Positions 52,847 to 62,594 are shown, counted from the first letter of the stretch. The stretch is 64,000 nucleotides of DNA from Dyella sp. SG609 (GCF_012275375.1 NZ_JAAZQJ010000001.1:186001-250000); one strand, 5' to 3'. The notes: generated from the letters alone by a model not told the origin. Numbers and translations are program-made.

Positions 52847-55297
52847 TCAGCTGGCCGGCGGCGTGGCCGGCGGCGGCGCGCCGAACTGCGCGTCGACGCT
52901 GGTACGCGATTCCGATGGCGGACGGCGCAGCACCATGTCCTGCGGCGTCGACATCGGCAGCTGCGCGTTGGCCAGTCGCTCGAGCATCTCGAACAGCAGG
53001 TCGCTCTTCACCGCGGCGACTTCGCGCGGGCTGCCGACATAGGCCGTGCACACGAAGATCAGCGACTGCCCGTCGATGGTGTCCAGCTGCACGCTGGGCT
53101 TGGGCGTTTCCAAGGTGGAGGGGTGTTCGCCCATCGTGCCCAGCAGCACCTTGCGCGCCTTGCCGGCGTCGGTGCTCAGCGGCAGCGGCAGGCGGATCTG
53201 CACGCGGCCGAGCGCGCCGGCCTGGGTCACATTGCGCACGTTCTGGGTGATCAGCTGCGAGTTCGGCACGATCACGGTGGAGCGGTCGCCCTGCTGGATC
53301 TCGGTGGCGCGCACGTTGATGCGCTTGATGTCGCCTTCCACGCCCGCGCCCGGCAGGCTGACCCAGTCGCCGACCTTCACCGGCCGCTCGGCCAGCAGGA
53401 TCAGGCCCGAGATGAAGTTCTGCACGATCGCCTGCAGGCCGAAGCCGATGCCCACCGACAGCGCCGAGGCCACCCAGGTGATGCTCTGCAGGTCCACCTT
53501 CAGCGCGCCCAGCACCAGCACGAACACCAGCACGCCGCAGACGTAGCCGAGCAGGGTGACGATGGACATCTGCATGCCCGGGTCCAGTGCGGTCTTCGGC
53601 AGCAGCTGCTGCGACAGCCAGCGCTTGACCAGGCGGATCGCCGCCACGCCGGCCACCAGCACGCCGAGCGCGCTGAAGATATTGCCCGGCACGATCGACA
53701 AGGTGCCGATGGTGCGCCCGGCGAACAGCTGGCTGCCGCGTTCGAACAGTTCGTCGGGGCCGGCGTTGTAGGGCGACAGCAGCGAGGAGATCGCCAGCAG
53801 CAGCAGGAGCGCGCGGGTCACCCCGGACAGCACCACCGCGGCCTGCTCCATCCGCACGGGCGACACGCCGAAGGATTCATGCATGCGCGAGCCGGTGCGC
53901 GAATCCGGCGAGAGCAGGCTCTCGAACACGTCGTTGAGCAGATGCATCAGCAGGTACACGGTGCCGACGATCACGCCGCCGCGCAGCATCTGCCGCGCCT
54001 CGAAGAAGGCGAGGGCGATATAGCCGGTGAGCAGGCTCAGCGCCAGCGTGACCACGCCGGCGAACGCCACCGCCACCAGCAGGCCCACCCACAGCGGCCG
54101 CTTGCCGGGCGCGGTGCCGGCGGCGAGCAGGGCGCGCCGCGCGCGGCCCATGCGCAGCAGCGCCGCCGCGATCAGCCCCGCTACCAATAGCGAGAGCAAG
54201 CCGTTGACGGCCACCGTGGCCGACAGGGATGCGGAAACCTGCGCGGTGATGCGCTCGGCCAGCCCGATCAGCAAGGTGCACCAGGCCAGCAGCGGCGGGA
54301 ACGGACGCAGGCGGCGCGCGAGATCGTCGCTCAGCGCCGGCATGCGCCACGACGGACGGCCGGAGCTGAGCAGCGCGCGGCCCAGGCCGGCGATATATGC
54401 GGCGATCCAGGCCAGCATCACCAGCGATGCGAACAGCCCGCCGATCTCCTCGCCCAGGGTGCCGTTCCAATCCAGCCCCAGGTACAGCAGATAGGCGGCG
54501 AAGCCGAAGGTGAGCGTGGTGCCCAGGGTGATGAACAGCGCCAGCGCGCTGCGGCGCAGATGGCCGGCCGGCATGCGGTCGCTGGTCAGGCGCAGCAGCG
54601 CCTGTTCCAGCAGGCGGCGGCCCACCGCGAACAGCGCGATGGCGGCCAGCGTGCAGATAAAGAACGGCGTGCGGTTGCCGGGCTGCCAGGCCTTGCTCAT
54701 CGCCGTCCAGGTATCGCGGCCCAGTTCCGCCAGGCCGGCGCGGTCGTCCGGCGCATTGCGCGACAGCGAGGACCAGAACGCGAGGCTGAGCGGCGAGGAG
54801 GTGCGCTGGCTGAGCCGCGCTTCGAACAGCTGGCGGCGCAGCCCGACGATCTGCCCGGCAAGCTGGGCGCTTTCCAGGCTCACCGTCTTGGCCTGCTTCA
54901 TCTGCGCATCGAGATCGGCCTTGTCCTTGCCCAGCTGCTTGCGCTGGTTGGCCACCTCCGGCGGTTCGCCGGGCTGGCCTTTTTCCGGCGCGGGCCCGAG
55001 CACGTCGAGCTTGGCTTTCAGCGCATCGGACTGCGGCGACAGCGAGGCGACCAGCTGATCGGCCTGCTGCTGCAGCGCCTGCGCGCGCGAGCGCAGGTCC
55101 TGCAGGGCGGCGTCGCCGAGTTTGTCGGTGTCGGCCAGCGTCTGGCGCAGCTGCTCGAGCTGGCCGTTGAGCTGGTCCACGGTGACCGGTGCGGCGGCGG
55201 AGGAGGACGGTGCATCGGGAGCGTCCTGGGCCAGGGCCAGGGAGCCGCCGCCGATGGCGAGGATGAGGATCAGCGCGATGCGAAGCAGGATGGACAT
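52847..55297 (-). CDS. MscS-family mechanosensitive channel with DUF3772 domain
   Basis: 816 residues. A signal peptide (MSILLRIALILILAIGGGSLALA) is followed by a periplasmic coiled-coil region (DUF3772, about 45-200), then some 10 membrane helices and a C-terminal MscS domain. The MscS pore helix and beta domain show as ASALSVGIGFGLQAIVQNFISGLILLAERPVKVGDWV. This is the large, multi-helix MscK/YbiO/MscM-like layout that protects against osmotic downshock or other envelope stress. Alternative upstream start at 55318. Confidence 0.92.
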   Translation of the reverse strand: MSILLRIALILILAIGGGSLALAQDAPDAPSSSAAAPVTVDQLNGQLEQLRQTLADTDKLGDAALQDLRSRAQALQQQADQLVASLSPQSDALKAKLDVLGPAPEKGQPGEPPEVANQRKQLGKDKADLDAQMKQAKTVSLESAQLAGQIVGLRRQLFEARLSQRTSSPLSLAFWSSLSRNAPDDRAGLAELGRDTWTAMSKAWQPGNRTPFFICTLAAIALFAVGRRLLEQALLRLTSDRMPAGHLRRSALALFITLGTTLTFGFAAYLLYLGLDWNGTLGEEIGGLFASLVMLAWIAAYIAGLGRALLSSGRPSWRMPALSDDLARRLRPFPPLLAWCTLLIGLAERITAQVSASLSATVAVNGLLSLLVAGLIAAALLRMGRARRALLAAGTAPGKRPLWVGLLVAVAFAGVVTLALSLLTGYIALAFFEARQMLRGGVIVGTVYLLMHLLNDVFESLLSPDSRTGSRMHESFGVSPVRMEQAAVVLSGVTRALLLLLAISSLLSPYNAGPDELFERGSQLFAGRTIGTLSIVPGNIFSALGVLVAGVAAIRLVKRWLSQQLLPKTALDPGMQMSIVTLLGYVCGVLVFVLVLGALKVDLQSITWVASALSVGIGFGLQAIVQNFISGLILLAERPVKVGDWVSLPGAGVEGDIKRINVRATEIQQGDRSTVIVPNSQLITQNVRNVTQAGALGRVQIRLPLPLSTDAGKARKVLLGTMGEHPSTLETPKPSVQLDTIDGQSLIFVCTAYVGSPREVAAVKSDLLFEMLERLANAQLPMSTPQDMVLRRPPSESRTSVDAQFGAPPPATPPAS

Positions 55298-55391
55298 GGC
55301 GGCATGATCCGGAGGCATGGGTGTACGGTCAATCAAGCCTGCGCCTTTTTTCTTGACGGGGTGTTCAGCGCCCTGGCGTCAGGCTTCCCCG

Positions 55392-56066
55392 ATGGACTGG
55401 ATGACGATGGCCGAGGCAGTGCCCGCATGGGATGGCGACGTGGCCAAGGCGCGCGCCTTGCAGAGTGCGCTGGCCGGGCGCGTCAGCCTGGTGGAGGATT
55501 TCGCCGAACCCGCGCGCATCGCCGGCGTGGATGTCGGTTTCGAGGAACAGGGCGCGATCACCCGCGCCGCCGCGGTGCTGCTCGATGCGCGCAGCCTGCA
55601 GCCGCTGGCGCATACGGTGGCGCGGCTGCCGACGCGCATGCCGTATATCCCCGGCCTGTTGTCGTTCCGCGAATTGCCCGCGGTGCTGGAAGCGCTGGCG
55701 GGCTTGCCGGAGCAGCCCGGGCTGGTGTTCGTCGACGGGCAGGGCATCGCGCATCCGCGCGGGCTGGGCATTGCCGCGCACCTGGGCGTGATCACCGGGC
55801 TGCCGACGATCGGCGTGGCGAAGACGATCCTGGTCGGCGTGCACGAGCCGCTCGGCGAGCGGCGCGGCGACAGCGTGCCGCTGATGTATCGCGGGCGGAC
55901 GATCGGCACGGTGTTGCGCAGCAAGGAGCGGGTACGGCCGCTGATCGTGTCGCCGGGGCATCGGGTGAGTATCGAGGGCGCGGCGCGGCGGGCGCTGGCG
56001 GCTTGCACGAAGTACCGGTTGCCGGAGCCGACGCGGTGGGCCGACAAGTTGGCTTCCCGCCGCTGA
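55392..56066 (+). CDS. nfi: Endonuclease V
   Basis: A 224-residue deoxyinosine-specific endonuclease for repair of deaminated adenine. Active-site residues: Asp47 (AGVDVGF), Glu94 in the family motif [10 protein letters not shown] (85-94), Asp115 ([12 protein letters not shown]). Length matches E. coli Nfi. Start ATG 55392 is chosen by length; ATGs at 55401 and 55407 are also possible. Divergent from the channel gene. A family 3 repeat follows. Confidence 0.93.
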   Translation: MDWMTMAEAVPAWDGDVAKARALQSALAGRVSLVEDFAEPARIAGVDVGFEEQGAITRAAAVLLDARSLQPLAHTVARLPTRMPYIPGLLSFRELPAVLEALAGLPEQPGLVFVDGQGIAHPRGLGIAAHLGVITGLPTIGVAKTILVGVHEPLGERRGDSVPLMYRGRTIGTVLRSKERVRPLIVSPGHRVSIEGAARRALAACTKYRLPEPTRWADKLASRR

Positions 56067-56076
56067 GCTCTTAACC

Positions 56077-56227
56077 CCCTCTCCCCTGCGGGGAGAGGGC
56101 TGGGGTGAGGGGGACCTACGGAGCGATGAAGCAAGAGCACAGAAGCGAGCGACGCTTCGTCGATCCGCCGTCTCGAGCACCCGCCCCTCATCCGGCTGCC
56201 GCCACCTTCTCCCCGGAGGGGCGAAGG
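56077..56227. repeat. Family 3 composite repeat
   Basis: A hairpin CCCTCTCCCC-TGC-GGGGAGAGGG lies at 56077-56099 and a less perfect one at 56205-56227 (CCTTCTCCCC-GGA-GGGGCGAAGG). With the accompanying CCCTCATCCGGCTGCCG segment the layout mirrors that of 37427-37587 in reverse. Lies between convergent nfi and AraC genes. Confidence 0.8.
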
Positions 56228-56232
56228 ATTCA

Positions 56233-57159
56233 CTAGATGTGTTCTTCCTCTCGCGTGTGCTCCCGCCGAAACCTCGCCGGCGTCGTCCCCATGTAATGCC
56301 GGAACGCCTTCCCGAACGCCGCCTCCGACTGATACCCCACGTCCTGCCCGATATCCCCGGTGCGCCGCCGCGTACGCAGCAGCAGATCGCCGGCGATCTG
56401 CATGCGCAGGCGCGCCAGGCATTCCCCCGGCGTCATCCCCGCACGTTCGCCGAAATGCCGCGCGAAGCTGGCGCGCGACATCGCCGCGACACGGCCCAGC
56501 TCCTCCAAGGTCCACGGGTGCGCAGGTTCCGCCAGCATCGCCTGCACCGCGCCGCCCAGGCGCGCGTCGGCCAGCAGCGGCAGCAGGCCGTGCACGTCGC
56601 CGGTGGCATACGCGCGCAAGGCCAGCGCGAACAAGGCATGGGTCAGCGCGGTGACCACGGCCAGCGCGCCGGGCTGGCGCTGGCCGGCCTCGTGCCGCAT
56701 CAGCGCCACCAGCGCCTGCAGGGCTTCCATCCCGGCCGTGTCGCGCAGGGAAACCTTCAGCGTGCCGGGCAGGGTGTACAGCAGCAGGCTGGCCGAGGCG
56801 GGGGCGTAGCGGAAGCGGCCGCACAAGAGGTCCAGTTCCGGCGCGCCGTCGCCGTTGCGGCGCAGCGGCAGCAGGCCGTCGTGTTCCACCCGCACCGGCG
56901 CCGTGCGGCGCTGCCCGCGGCGGTCGCGGATCAGGTGGGCGGCGCCGTGCGGGAAGATCACCAGGTCGCCGGCCTGCATGTCCAGCGAGGGCTCGCCGGC
57001 GGGTTCGATCGCGCAGCCGCCGTCCAGCACCAGGTGGAACAGCGCTTCGCCGCGCGGCGCCTCGGCATGGTCGACGGCGAAGCCGCCGGCGAACTGGCAG
57101 CGCACGTCCAGGTTGCCCTGCAGTTGCGCGAGCTGGATCAGACGGCTGAGGGCGTCCAT
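56233..57159 (-). CDS. AraC family regulator with cupin_6 sensing domain
   Basis: A 308-residue regulator. The N-terminal AraC_binding_2/cupin_6 domain (about 5-185, EALFHLVLDGGCAIEP; GDLVIFPHGAAHLI) is followed by two helix-turn-helix motifs (LEELGRVAAMSRASFARHFGERAGMTP; IGQDVGYQSEAAFGKAFRHYMGTTP). Regulators of this form are often next to AhpD-like or quinone oxidoreductase genes; here the divergent carboxymuconolactone-decarboxylase-like gene begins 117 bases away and is the probable target. Confidence 0.92.
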   Translation of the reverse strand: MDALSRLIQLAQLQGNLDVRCQFAGGFAVDHAEAPRGEALFHLVLDGGCAIEPAGEPSLDMQAGDLVIFPHGAAHLIRDRRGQRRTAPVRVEHDGLLPLRRNGDGAPELDLLCGRFRYAPASASLLLYTLPGTLKVSLRDTAGMEALQALVALMRHEAGQRQPGALAVVTALTHALFALALRAYATGDVHGLLPLLADARLGGAVQAMLAEPAHPWTLEELGRVAAMSRASFARHFGERAGMTPGECLARLRMQIAGDLLLRTRRRTGDIGQDVGYQSEAAFGKAFRHYMGTTPARFRREHTREEEHI

Positions 57160-57276
57160 GAGACGTTCGCGCCAACAATGGAGTCGCGCGAGTATTCAGC
57201 GCAGCGGCGGGCGGCGCAACACTGCGCAGCACGGCGGGCAGGCCGCCCGCTCCCTGTCATCCCGAGGAGAACCGCC

Positions 57277-57618
57277 ATGCTCGACTGGGTCCAATACCGC
57301 AACGAACTGCTGGGCCGTATCGGCGAAATCGGCAAGCTCAGCCCCGGCACCCTGGCCGGCTACCAGACACTCAGCAGCGCCGGCGAAAAGACCGGCCACC
57401 TCGACGGCAAGACGCGCGAACTGATCGCGCTGGCGGTGGCCGTGACCACGCGCTGCGACGGCTGTATCACCGTGCATTCCGCCGCGGCCCTGAAGCAGGG
57501 CGCCAGCCACGAAGAGATCGCCGAGGCGCTGGGCGTGGCAGTGGCGCTGAATGCGGGCGCGGCGCTGGTGTATTCGGCGCGCGTGCTGGATGCGGTCAGC
57601 GCGCACGAAAAGGCTTGA
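57277..57618 (+). CDS. AhpD-like carboxymuconolactone decarboxylase family protein
   Basis: A 113-residue alpha-helical protein of the AhpD/CMD family. Active-site residues Glu48, Cys60 and Cys63 (TTRCDGCITVHS) and His67 are conserved, so peroxide- or thiol-related peroxidase/disulfide chemistry is likely. It most resembles the YurZ/AhpD-like alkylhydroperoxidase group. GAGGAGA precedes ATG 57277. Divergent from an AraC/cupin_6 gene and followed by a SLAC1-type channel gene 74 bases on. Confidence 0.92.
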   Translation: MLDWVQYRNELLGRIGEIGKLSPGTLAGYQTLSSAGEKTGHLDGKTRELIALAVAVTTRCDGCITVHSAAALKQGASHEEIAEALGVAVALNAGAALVYSARVLDAVSAHEKA

Positions 57619-57692
57619 TGCGCAGATCCGGCCGCGCGCTCGCGCCGCGGCCGGAACTCGCACGGCATACCAAATTCCAGAGAGACGCACAC

Positions 57693-58658
57693 ATGGATGC
57701 AAAGCAGGCGACCGCGGCGGTGCCGTGGCCGGTGGGTCTGTTCGCCAGCGTGATGGGCCTTGCGGGCTTGTCCGCGGCGTGGCGGCTGGCGGCGCGTTAC
57801 GGCGCGCCGGGCTGGATCGGCGATGGCCTGGCCATGCTGGCGTGGCTGACGTTCCTGTTCCTGGCAGGCGTGCAGCTGCGCCGTGTGTGGAGCGATGGCA
57901 AGACGTGGCTGGCGGAACTGCGCCAGCCCGCCACCGCACCGTTCCTGGGCACGTTCTGGATCAGCCTCCTGCTGCTGCCGATGCTGGCGCCGCCGGGCTG
58001 GCCGGCGCGCGCGATGTGGCTGCTCGGCGCGGCGGGCATGGTGGTGTGCGCATGGAGGAATTTCCTGCAGTGGACGGCCGGCGCGCTGGACGAAGGGCAG
58101 GTGAGCGCGGCCTGGCTGATTCCGGTGGTCGGCCTGCTCGACGTGCCGCTGGCGTTTCCCGCGCTCGGCTGGCCCGCCTTGCGCGAGTGGATGCTGTTCG
58201 CGCTGGCGGCGGGTTTCGTGCTGGCGATACCGGTGTTCGCCCTGGTGTTCGGACGGCTGGTCTCGCGCGCACCGGGGGCGCAGCCGACGCTGCTGATCCT
58301 GCTGGCGCCGTTCGCGGTGGGATTTTCCGCCTATGTGGCGATGGCCGGCGAAGTGGATGCGCTCGCGCGCTCGCTGTTCTATCTGGACCTGTTCCTGCTC
58401 GCCGTGCTGCTGCCGCGCGTGTACTCGATGCTGCGCGGGCAGCCGTTCCGCCTGAACTGGTGGGCGCTGAGCTTTCCGCTGGCGGCCAGCGCGGTGGCGG
58501 CGCAGCGTTATGCGCTGGCGATGCCGGGCTGGTTCGGCCGTTCGGTCGCCGTGGCGCTGCTGGCGCTGGCCACGCTGGCGATCGGCGCGCTGGCCTGGCG
58601 CAGCCTGCGGGGCCTGGCGCGGGGCGACGCGATGGTGCCGGTGCCGGCCGCGCGTTGA
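57693..58658 (+). CDS. SLAC1/TehA family anion channel or transporter
   Basis: A 321-residue inner-membrane protein with about ten helices. The family landmarks PWPVGLFASVMGLAGLSAAWRLAAR and the mid-protein PVVGLLDVPLAFPALGW fit the tellurite resistance/dicarboxylate transporter (TDT, TehA, SLAC1) family. Likely exports or conducts anions; tellurite resistance per se is unproven. It follows the AhpD-like gene on the same strand and may be co-regulated by the AraC regulator. Confidence 0.87.
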   Translation: MDAKQATAAVPWPVGLFASVMGLAGLSAAWRLAARYGAPGWIGDGLAMLAWLTFLFLAGVQLRRVWSDGKTWLAELRQPATAPFLGTFWISLLLLPMLAPPGWPARAMWLLGAAGMVVCAWRNFLQWTAGALDEGQVSAAWLIPVVGLLDVPLAFPALGWPALREWMLFALAAGFVLAIPVFALVFGRLVSRAPGAQPTLLILLAPFAVGFSAYVAMAGEVDALARSLFYLDLFLLAVLLPRVYSMLRGQPFRLNWWALSFPLAASAVAAQRYALAMPGWFGRSVAVALLALATLAIGALAWRSLRGLARGDAMVPVPAAR

Positions 58659-58690
58659 ACGCCGTCGGCGCGGAAAACCGCCGCGCCGCG

Positions 58691-58696
58691 TAAAAT
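58691..58696 (+). promoter_or_regulatory. -10 element before the RsmC-like gene
   Basis: TAAAAT stands 32 bases before GTG 58728 in a GC-rich surround. It argues against the in-frame ATG at 58695, which overlaps it. Confidence 0.4.
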
Positions 58697-58727
58697 GCCG
58701 CCGTTTCCGCTTTCGAAAGGCCGGCCG

Positions 58728-59795
58728 GTGAATGCTGCCGCTCTGTCCTCCGCGCACGTGGCGCTGGAGGCCCTGTTCGTTCCCATCGCCACGGGGCAGC
58801 TGCGCCTGCCGCCGGACGGGCGCGTGCTGTTCCTGCATGCGCGCGACGGTTTCCGCCTGCGCGAGATGGCGCAGCCGGGTTGGATCTGCGCGCAGAGCTT
58901 CAAGCCGTTCGCTGCGGAGCTGGAGCGCAGCGGCCTGCGCGTGGGCGACCCGGCGATGGACGAACATTTCCCGCTGGTACTGGTGCTGCCGCCGCGGCAG
59001 CGCGACGAAGCGCGCGCGCTGTTCGCACGCGCGGTGCGGCATGCCGCGCCCGGCGGCATCGTGCTGGCGTGCATGGCCAATGCCGGCGGCGCGCGCTCCG
59101 GCGAGGCCGACCTGGCGCAGCTGGCCGGCCCGGTCGCGCAGTTGTCCAAGCACAAATGCCGCGTGTTCTGGAGCGCGCCGCTCGGCGAGCGGGTGAATCA
59201 CGCACTGCTCGAACCATGGGCCGCGTTCGACCAGCCGCGCCAGAACGCGGCCGGCTACTGGAGCCGCCCCGGCCTGTTCGCCTGGGATCGCGTCGACGTC
59301 GCATCCGCCCTGCTGGCCGCGCATCTGCCGGCCGGCCTGCGCGGGCGCGTGGCGGATCTCGGCGCGGGCTACGGCTATCTGTCCGCACAGGTGCTGGCGC
59401 GCTGTCCGCAGGTGGAGGCGATCGATCTCTACGAAGCCGAAGCGCGCGCGCTGGAGCCGGCGCGCATGAACATGGAAGCCGCGCGGCAGCAAAGCGGCGT
59501 GGCGGTGCGCACCGAAGTGCACTGGCGCGATGTGGCGGCGGGTCTGCCGGCCCGCTACGACGCCATCGTCAGCAATCCGCCGTTCCATCAGCAGGGACGC
59601 GAAGACCTGCCCGAACTGGGCCGCGCGTTTATCGCCGCCGCCGCGTCGGCACTGCTGCCGCATGGAAGTTTCTGGATGGTCGCCAACCGGCACCTTCCCT
59701 ACGAGGCCACGCTTGCGGGCCGTTTTGCCGAAGTGCGCACCGTGGTGGCACAGGAGGGTTTCAAAGTGATCGAGGCACGGGGCGTGCGCGCATGA
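58728..59795 (+). CDS. RsmC/RlmG-like class I rRNA methyltransferase
   Basis: A 355-residue protein with two Rossmann-like domains, as in RsmC (16S G1207) and RlmG (23S G1835) N2-guanine methyltransferases. The catalytic C-terminal domain has motif I VADLGAGYGYLSAQVL and the active-site motif NPPFH at 283-287. The N-terminal degenerate domain carries PLVLVLPPRQRDEARALF. GTG 58728 is chosen because AAAGG stands eight bases upstream and a -10 overlaps the earlier ATG. Its TGA overlaps the ATG of the RsuA gene. Confidence 0.88.
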   Translation: MNAAALSSAHVALEALFVPIATGQLRLPPDGRVLFLHARDGFRLREMAQPGWICAQSFKPFAAELERSGLRVGDPAMDEHFPLVLVLPPRQRDEARALFARAVRHAAPGGIVLACMANAGGARSGEADLAQLAGPVAQLSKHKCRVFWSAPLGERVNHALLEPWAAFDQPRQNAAGYWSRPGLFAWDRVDVASALLAAHLPAGLRGRVADLGAGYGYLSAQVLARCPQVEAIDLYEAEARALEPARMNMEAARQQSGVAVRTEVHWRDVAAGLPARYDAIVSNPPFHQQGREDLPELGRAFIAAAASALLPHGSFWMVANRHLPYEATLAGRFAEVRTVVAQEGFKVIEARGVRA

Positions 59796-60493
59796 AGCTG
59801 GTCAAGCTGATCGCCAATCTGGGCTATGGCAGCCGCAAGGACGTGGCCTGGATGTTCCGCGAAGGCCGCATCACCGACGCGCAGGGCGAGGTGCTGTATG
59901 CGGACGACAAGGTGCCGCACGAGCAGATCCACGTCGACGGCGAACCGCTGGATCCGCCGCCGGGCCTGGTGCTGATCATGCACAAGCCGGTCGGCTATAC
60001 CTGCTCGCGCAAGGACCAGGGCCGGGTGGTGTTCGACCTGCTGCCGCCGCGCTACCGCATGCGCGATCCGGCGCTGTCCACCGTGGGCCGGCTGGACCGC
60101 GACACCTCGGGCCTGCTGCTGTTCACCGACGACGGCGCGCTGCTGCACCGGATCATTTCGCCGCGCGCGCAGGTGGCCAAGGTGTACGAGGCGGAACTGG
60201 CCAGCGATCTGCGCGGCGACGAAGGCGCGCTGTTCGCCAGCGGCACGATGATGCTGGAGGCCGAGCGCGAACCGCTGGAGCCGGCGCAGCTGGAGGTACT
60301 GGGGCCGCGCCGCGCGCGCCTGTCCATTACCGAAGGGCGCTACCACCAGGTGCGGCGGATGTTCGCCGCGGTGGGCAATCACGTGGAGGCGCTGCACCGC
60401 GCCTCGGTGGGCGGCCTGGTGCTGAGCGAAGGCTTGGAACCCGGCGCCTGGCGCATGCTTGCGCCGGGCGAGGTCGAGACGATCTTTAGCTGA
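59792..60493 (+). CDS. rsuA: 16S rRNA pseudouridine synthase, RsuA family
   Basis: A 233-residue enzyme. An N-terminal S4-like RNA-binding domain (LIANLGYGSRKDVAWMFREGRI, 1-50) is followed by the synthase domain with catalytic Asp102 in VGRLDRDTSGLLLFT and the motif YHQVRRMFAAVGNHVEALHR. This branch makes pseudouridine 516 in 16S rRNA; RluE-type action cannot be fully excluded. ATGA overlap with the preceding RsmC-like gene indicates a two-gene rRNA modification operon. Confidence 0.9.
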   Translation: MKLVKLIANLGYGSRKDVAWMFREGRITDAQGEVLYADDKVPHEQIHVDGEPLDPPPGLVLIMHKPVGYTCSRKDQGRVVFDLLPPRYRMRDPALSTVGRLDRDTSGLLLFTDDGALLHRIISPRAQVAKVYEAELASDLRGDEGALFASGTMMLEAEREPLEPAQLEVLGPRRARLSITEGRYHQVRRMFAAVGNHVEALHRASVGGLVLSEGLEPGAWRMLAPGEVETIFS

Positions 60494-60496
60494 GCC

Positions 60497-60706
60497 TCAG
60501 GACTCGGCCGGCACGGAAAGCAGTTGCTGGCGTGCCCGCGCCAGTTCGTCTTCGCGGCGCGAACGCGCGCCGGGCTGCCAGGAAACCAGGTGGAATTCTT
60601 CGGCCTTGTGCTTGTTCTTGGCGTCCTGGCCCGCTTTCGCGGCGATCATCCCTGCGATCCGCTGAATTCCGCGTCCGAGCGCGAAACCCGCCATTGGCAT
60701 CTGCAT
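60497..60706 (-). CDS. Small basic hypothetical protein
   Basis: A 69-residue protein, convergent with rsuA and only three bases from its stop. It begins MQMPMAGFALGRGIQRIAGM, with a possible amphipathic N-terminal helix, and ends in a charged region (SRREDELARARQQLLSVPAES). AAGGGGGA precedes the start at about 10 bases. No family recognised. ATG at 60700 is an alternative start. Confidence 0.55.
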   Translation of the reverse strand: MQMPMAGFALGRGIQRIAGMIAAKAGQDAKNKHKAEEFHLVSWQPGARSRREDELARARQQLLSVPAES

Positions 60707-60919
60707 AGTCTGGAATCCCCCTTAGGCCGCCCCTGCGCGGCCGTGAACGCATAGTAAACAGAAAAACAGGGATGTGTGTGAAGTGTGAAATCCATTAGGT
60801 CGAAGGTAACGCTCCGGTCGGATTTGCTCCTTGCAAAGTCCGTACCGGCGCCATCGGGCCGGCCTTGCGTTCGTCTTGCAGTGCCGCATATGGATGGAAA
60901 GTTCAGGCCGCTCCCCGCC

Positions 60920-62476
60920 ATGCAAAAACTCCGTTTCGACAATGCCTTCGTGCGCGAACTTCCCGCGGACCCGGCGCAGGGTGCTGCAGTGCGTCAGGTC
61001 GCGGCGGCGTATTCGCGGGTGGAACCGACGCCGGTCGCGGCGCCGCGGCTGATCGCCTGGTCGGCCGAGATGGCCGCCCAGCTGGGCCTGGCCGGGAAGG
61101 ATCTGGCCCGCCCCGAGTTCGCCCGCGTGTTCGCCGGCAATGCGCTGATGCCGGGCATGGAACCCTGGGCGGCGAACTACGGCGGGCACCAGTTCGGCGT
61201 GTGGGCCGGACAGCTCGGCGACGGCCGCGCCATTTCGCTGGGCGAGTTGGTGGATGAGCACGGCCACCGGCAGGAGCTGCAGTTGAAGGGCGCAGGACCC
61301 ACGCCGTATTCGCGCGGCGCCGACGGCCGCGCGGTGCTGCGTTCGTCGATCCGCGAATTCCTGTGCAGCGAAGCGATGCATCACCTGGGCGTGCCGACCA
61401 CGCGCGCGCTGAGCCTGGTGCTCACCGGCGACCAGGTGGTGCGCGACATGTTCTACGACGGCCATCCGCGCGAGGAACCCGGCGCCATCGTGTGCCGCGT
61501 GGCGCCGTCGTTCATCCGCTTCGGCAACTTCGAATTGCCGGCCTCGCGCGGCGACACGGCGCTGTTGCGCCAGCTGGTGGATTTCACCATCCGCCGCGAT
61601 TTTCCCGAACTGCAAGGCGAGGGCGAAGCGCTCTACGCCGCCTGGTTCGGCCAGGTCTGCGAGCGCACCGCGCTGATGGTGGCGCACTGGATGCGCGTGG
61701 GCTTCGTGCATGGCGTGATGAACACCGACAACATGTCCATCCTCGGCCTCACCATCGACTACGGCCCCTACGGCTGGGTCGACAACTTCGATCCCGACTG
61801 GACCCCCAACACCACCGACGCCGGCCGGCGCCGCTACCGCTACGGCCAGCAGCCGGGCATCGCCTGGTGGAACCTGAGCCGCCTCGCGGGCGCCTTGGCG
61901 CCGCTGTTCGGCGGCGTGGAACCCCTGCAGGCCGGACTGGACCGCTATGCCGACGCCTTTGCCGCGGCGGACCGCCGCTTCGTCGCCGCCAAGCTGGGCC
62001 TGGCCGAATGCCGCGACGAGGACATCGAGCTGATGAAGTCGCTGCAGGCGCTGCTGGCGGAAGGCGAGGTGGACATGACGCTGTTCTTCCGCGCGCTGTC
62101 CGAGGTGGATCCCTACCTGCCGTCGCTGGACCCGCTGCGCCACGCCTTCTACGGCGAGGCCGGCCTGTGGCGCACCGATGCCGGCTTCCAGGCCTGGCTG
62201 GCGCAGTACACCGCGCGGCTGGTGGAGGACCCGCAGACGCGCGAGGCGCGCCGCGCGCTGATGCACGGCGTCAATCCGCGCTACGTGCTGCGCAACTACC
62301 TGGCGCAGGAAGCGATCGACCGCGCGGAGCAGGGCGACTACGCCGGCATCCACGAACTGCTGGACGTGATGCGCCATCCCTACGACGAGCAGCCGGGCCG
62401 CGAACGTTTCGCGCAGAAGCGGCCGGACTGGGCGCGGGAGAAGGCGGGCTGTTCCATGTTGTCGTGCAGTTCCTGA
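60920..62476 (+). CDS. selO: Protein adenylyltransferase SelO
   Basis: A 518-residue pseudokinase-fold protein AMPylase (SelO/YdiU) that transfers AMP to Ser, Thr and Tyr of proteins, with a role in redox stress. Landmarks: [63 protein letters not shown] (metal and active-site residues) and [18 protein letters not shown]. The C-terminus ends CSMLSCSS; Cys516, third from the end, takes the place of the selenocysteine of animal SelO, with Cys511 as a possible redox partner. Start ATG 60920. A hairpin spans the stop codon. Confidence 0.95.
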   Translation: MQKLRFDNAFVRELPADPAQGAAVRQVAAAYSRVEPTPVAAPRLIAWSAEMAAQLGLAGKDLARPEFARVFAGNALMPGMEPWAANYGGHQFGVWAGQLGDGRAISLGELVDEHGHRQELQLKGAGPTPYSRGADGRAVLRSSIREFLCSEAMHHLGVPTTRALSLVLTGDQVVRDMFYDGHPREEPGAIVCRVAPSFIRFGNFELPASRGDTALLRQLVDFTIRRDFPELQGEGEALYAAWFGQVCERTALMVAHWMRVGFVHGVMNTDNMSILGLTIDYGPYGWVDNFDPDWTPNTTDAGRRRYRYGQQPGIAWWNLSRLAGALAPLFGGVEPLQAGLDRYADAFAAADRRFVAAKLGLAECRDEDIELMKSLQALLAEGEVDMTLFFRALSEVDPYLPSLDPLRHAFYGEAGLWRTDAGFQAWLAQYTARLVEDPQTREARRALMHGVNPRYVLRNYLAQEAIDRAEQGDYAGIHELLDVMRHPYDEQPGRERFAQKRPDWAREKAGCSMLSCSS

Positions 62477-62495
62477 CCTTCCGGGTCAGGAACTG
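62467..62495 (+). terminator. Hairpin spanning the selO stop codon
   Basis: CAGTTCCTGACC and its exact complement GGTCAGGAACTG form a 12-base stem with loop TTCCG. The TGA stop (62474-62476) lies in the left arm. There is no T-run, so it may protect the mRNA end or assist Rho-dependent termination. Confidence 0.5.
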
Positions 62496-62594
62496 ACCTG
62501 CCATGGCGGCGTGCCGCGTCGCTTCGCCGGCCGGCGAAACGACGGCGCGCGAAAGCGATCAAGCTGACGGGCAGTTCCCCACGAGGCCCGTCGC

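Noticed and set aside
62457-62510. Possible selenocysteine recoding at the TGA of selO
   Set aside because: The protein already has Cys at the selenocysteine position (third from the end) before the TGA, the hairpin starts upstream of TGA instead of downstream, and read-through would add unrelated sequence.
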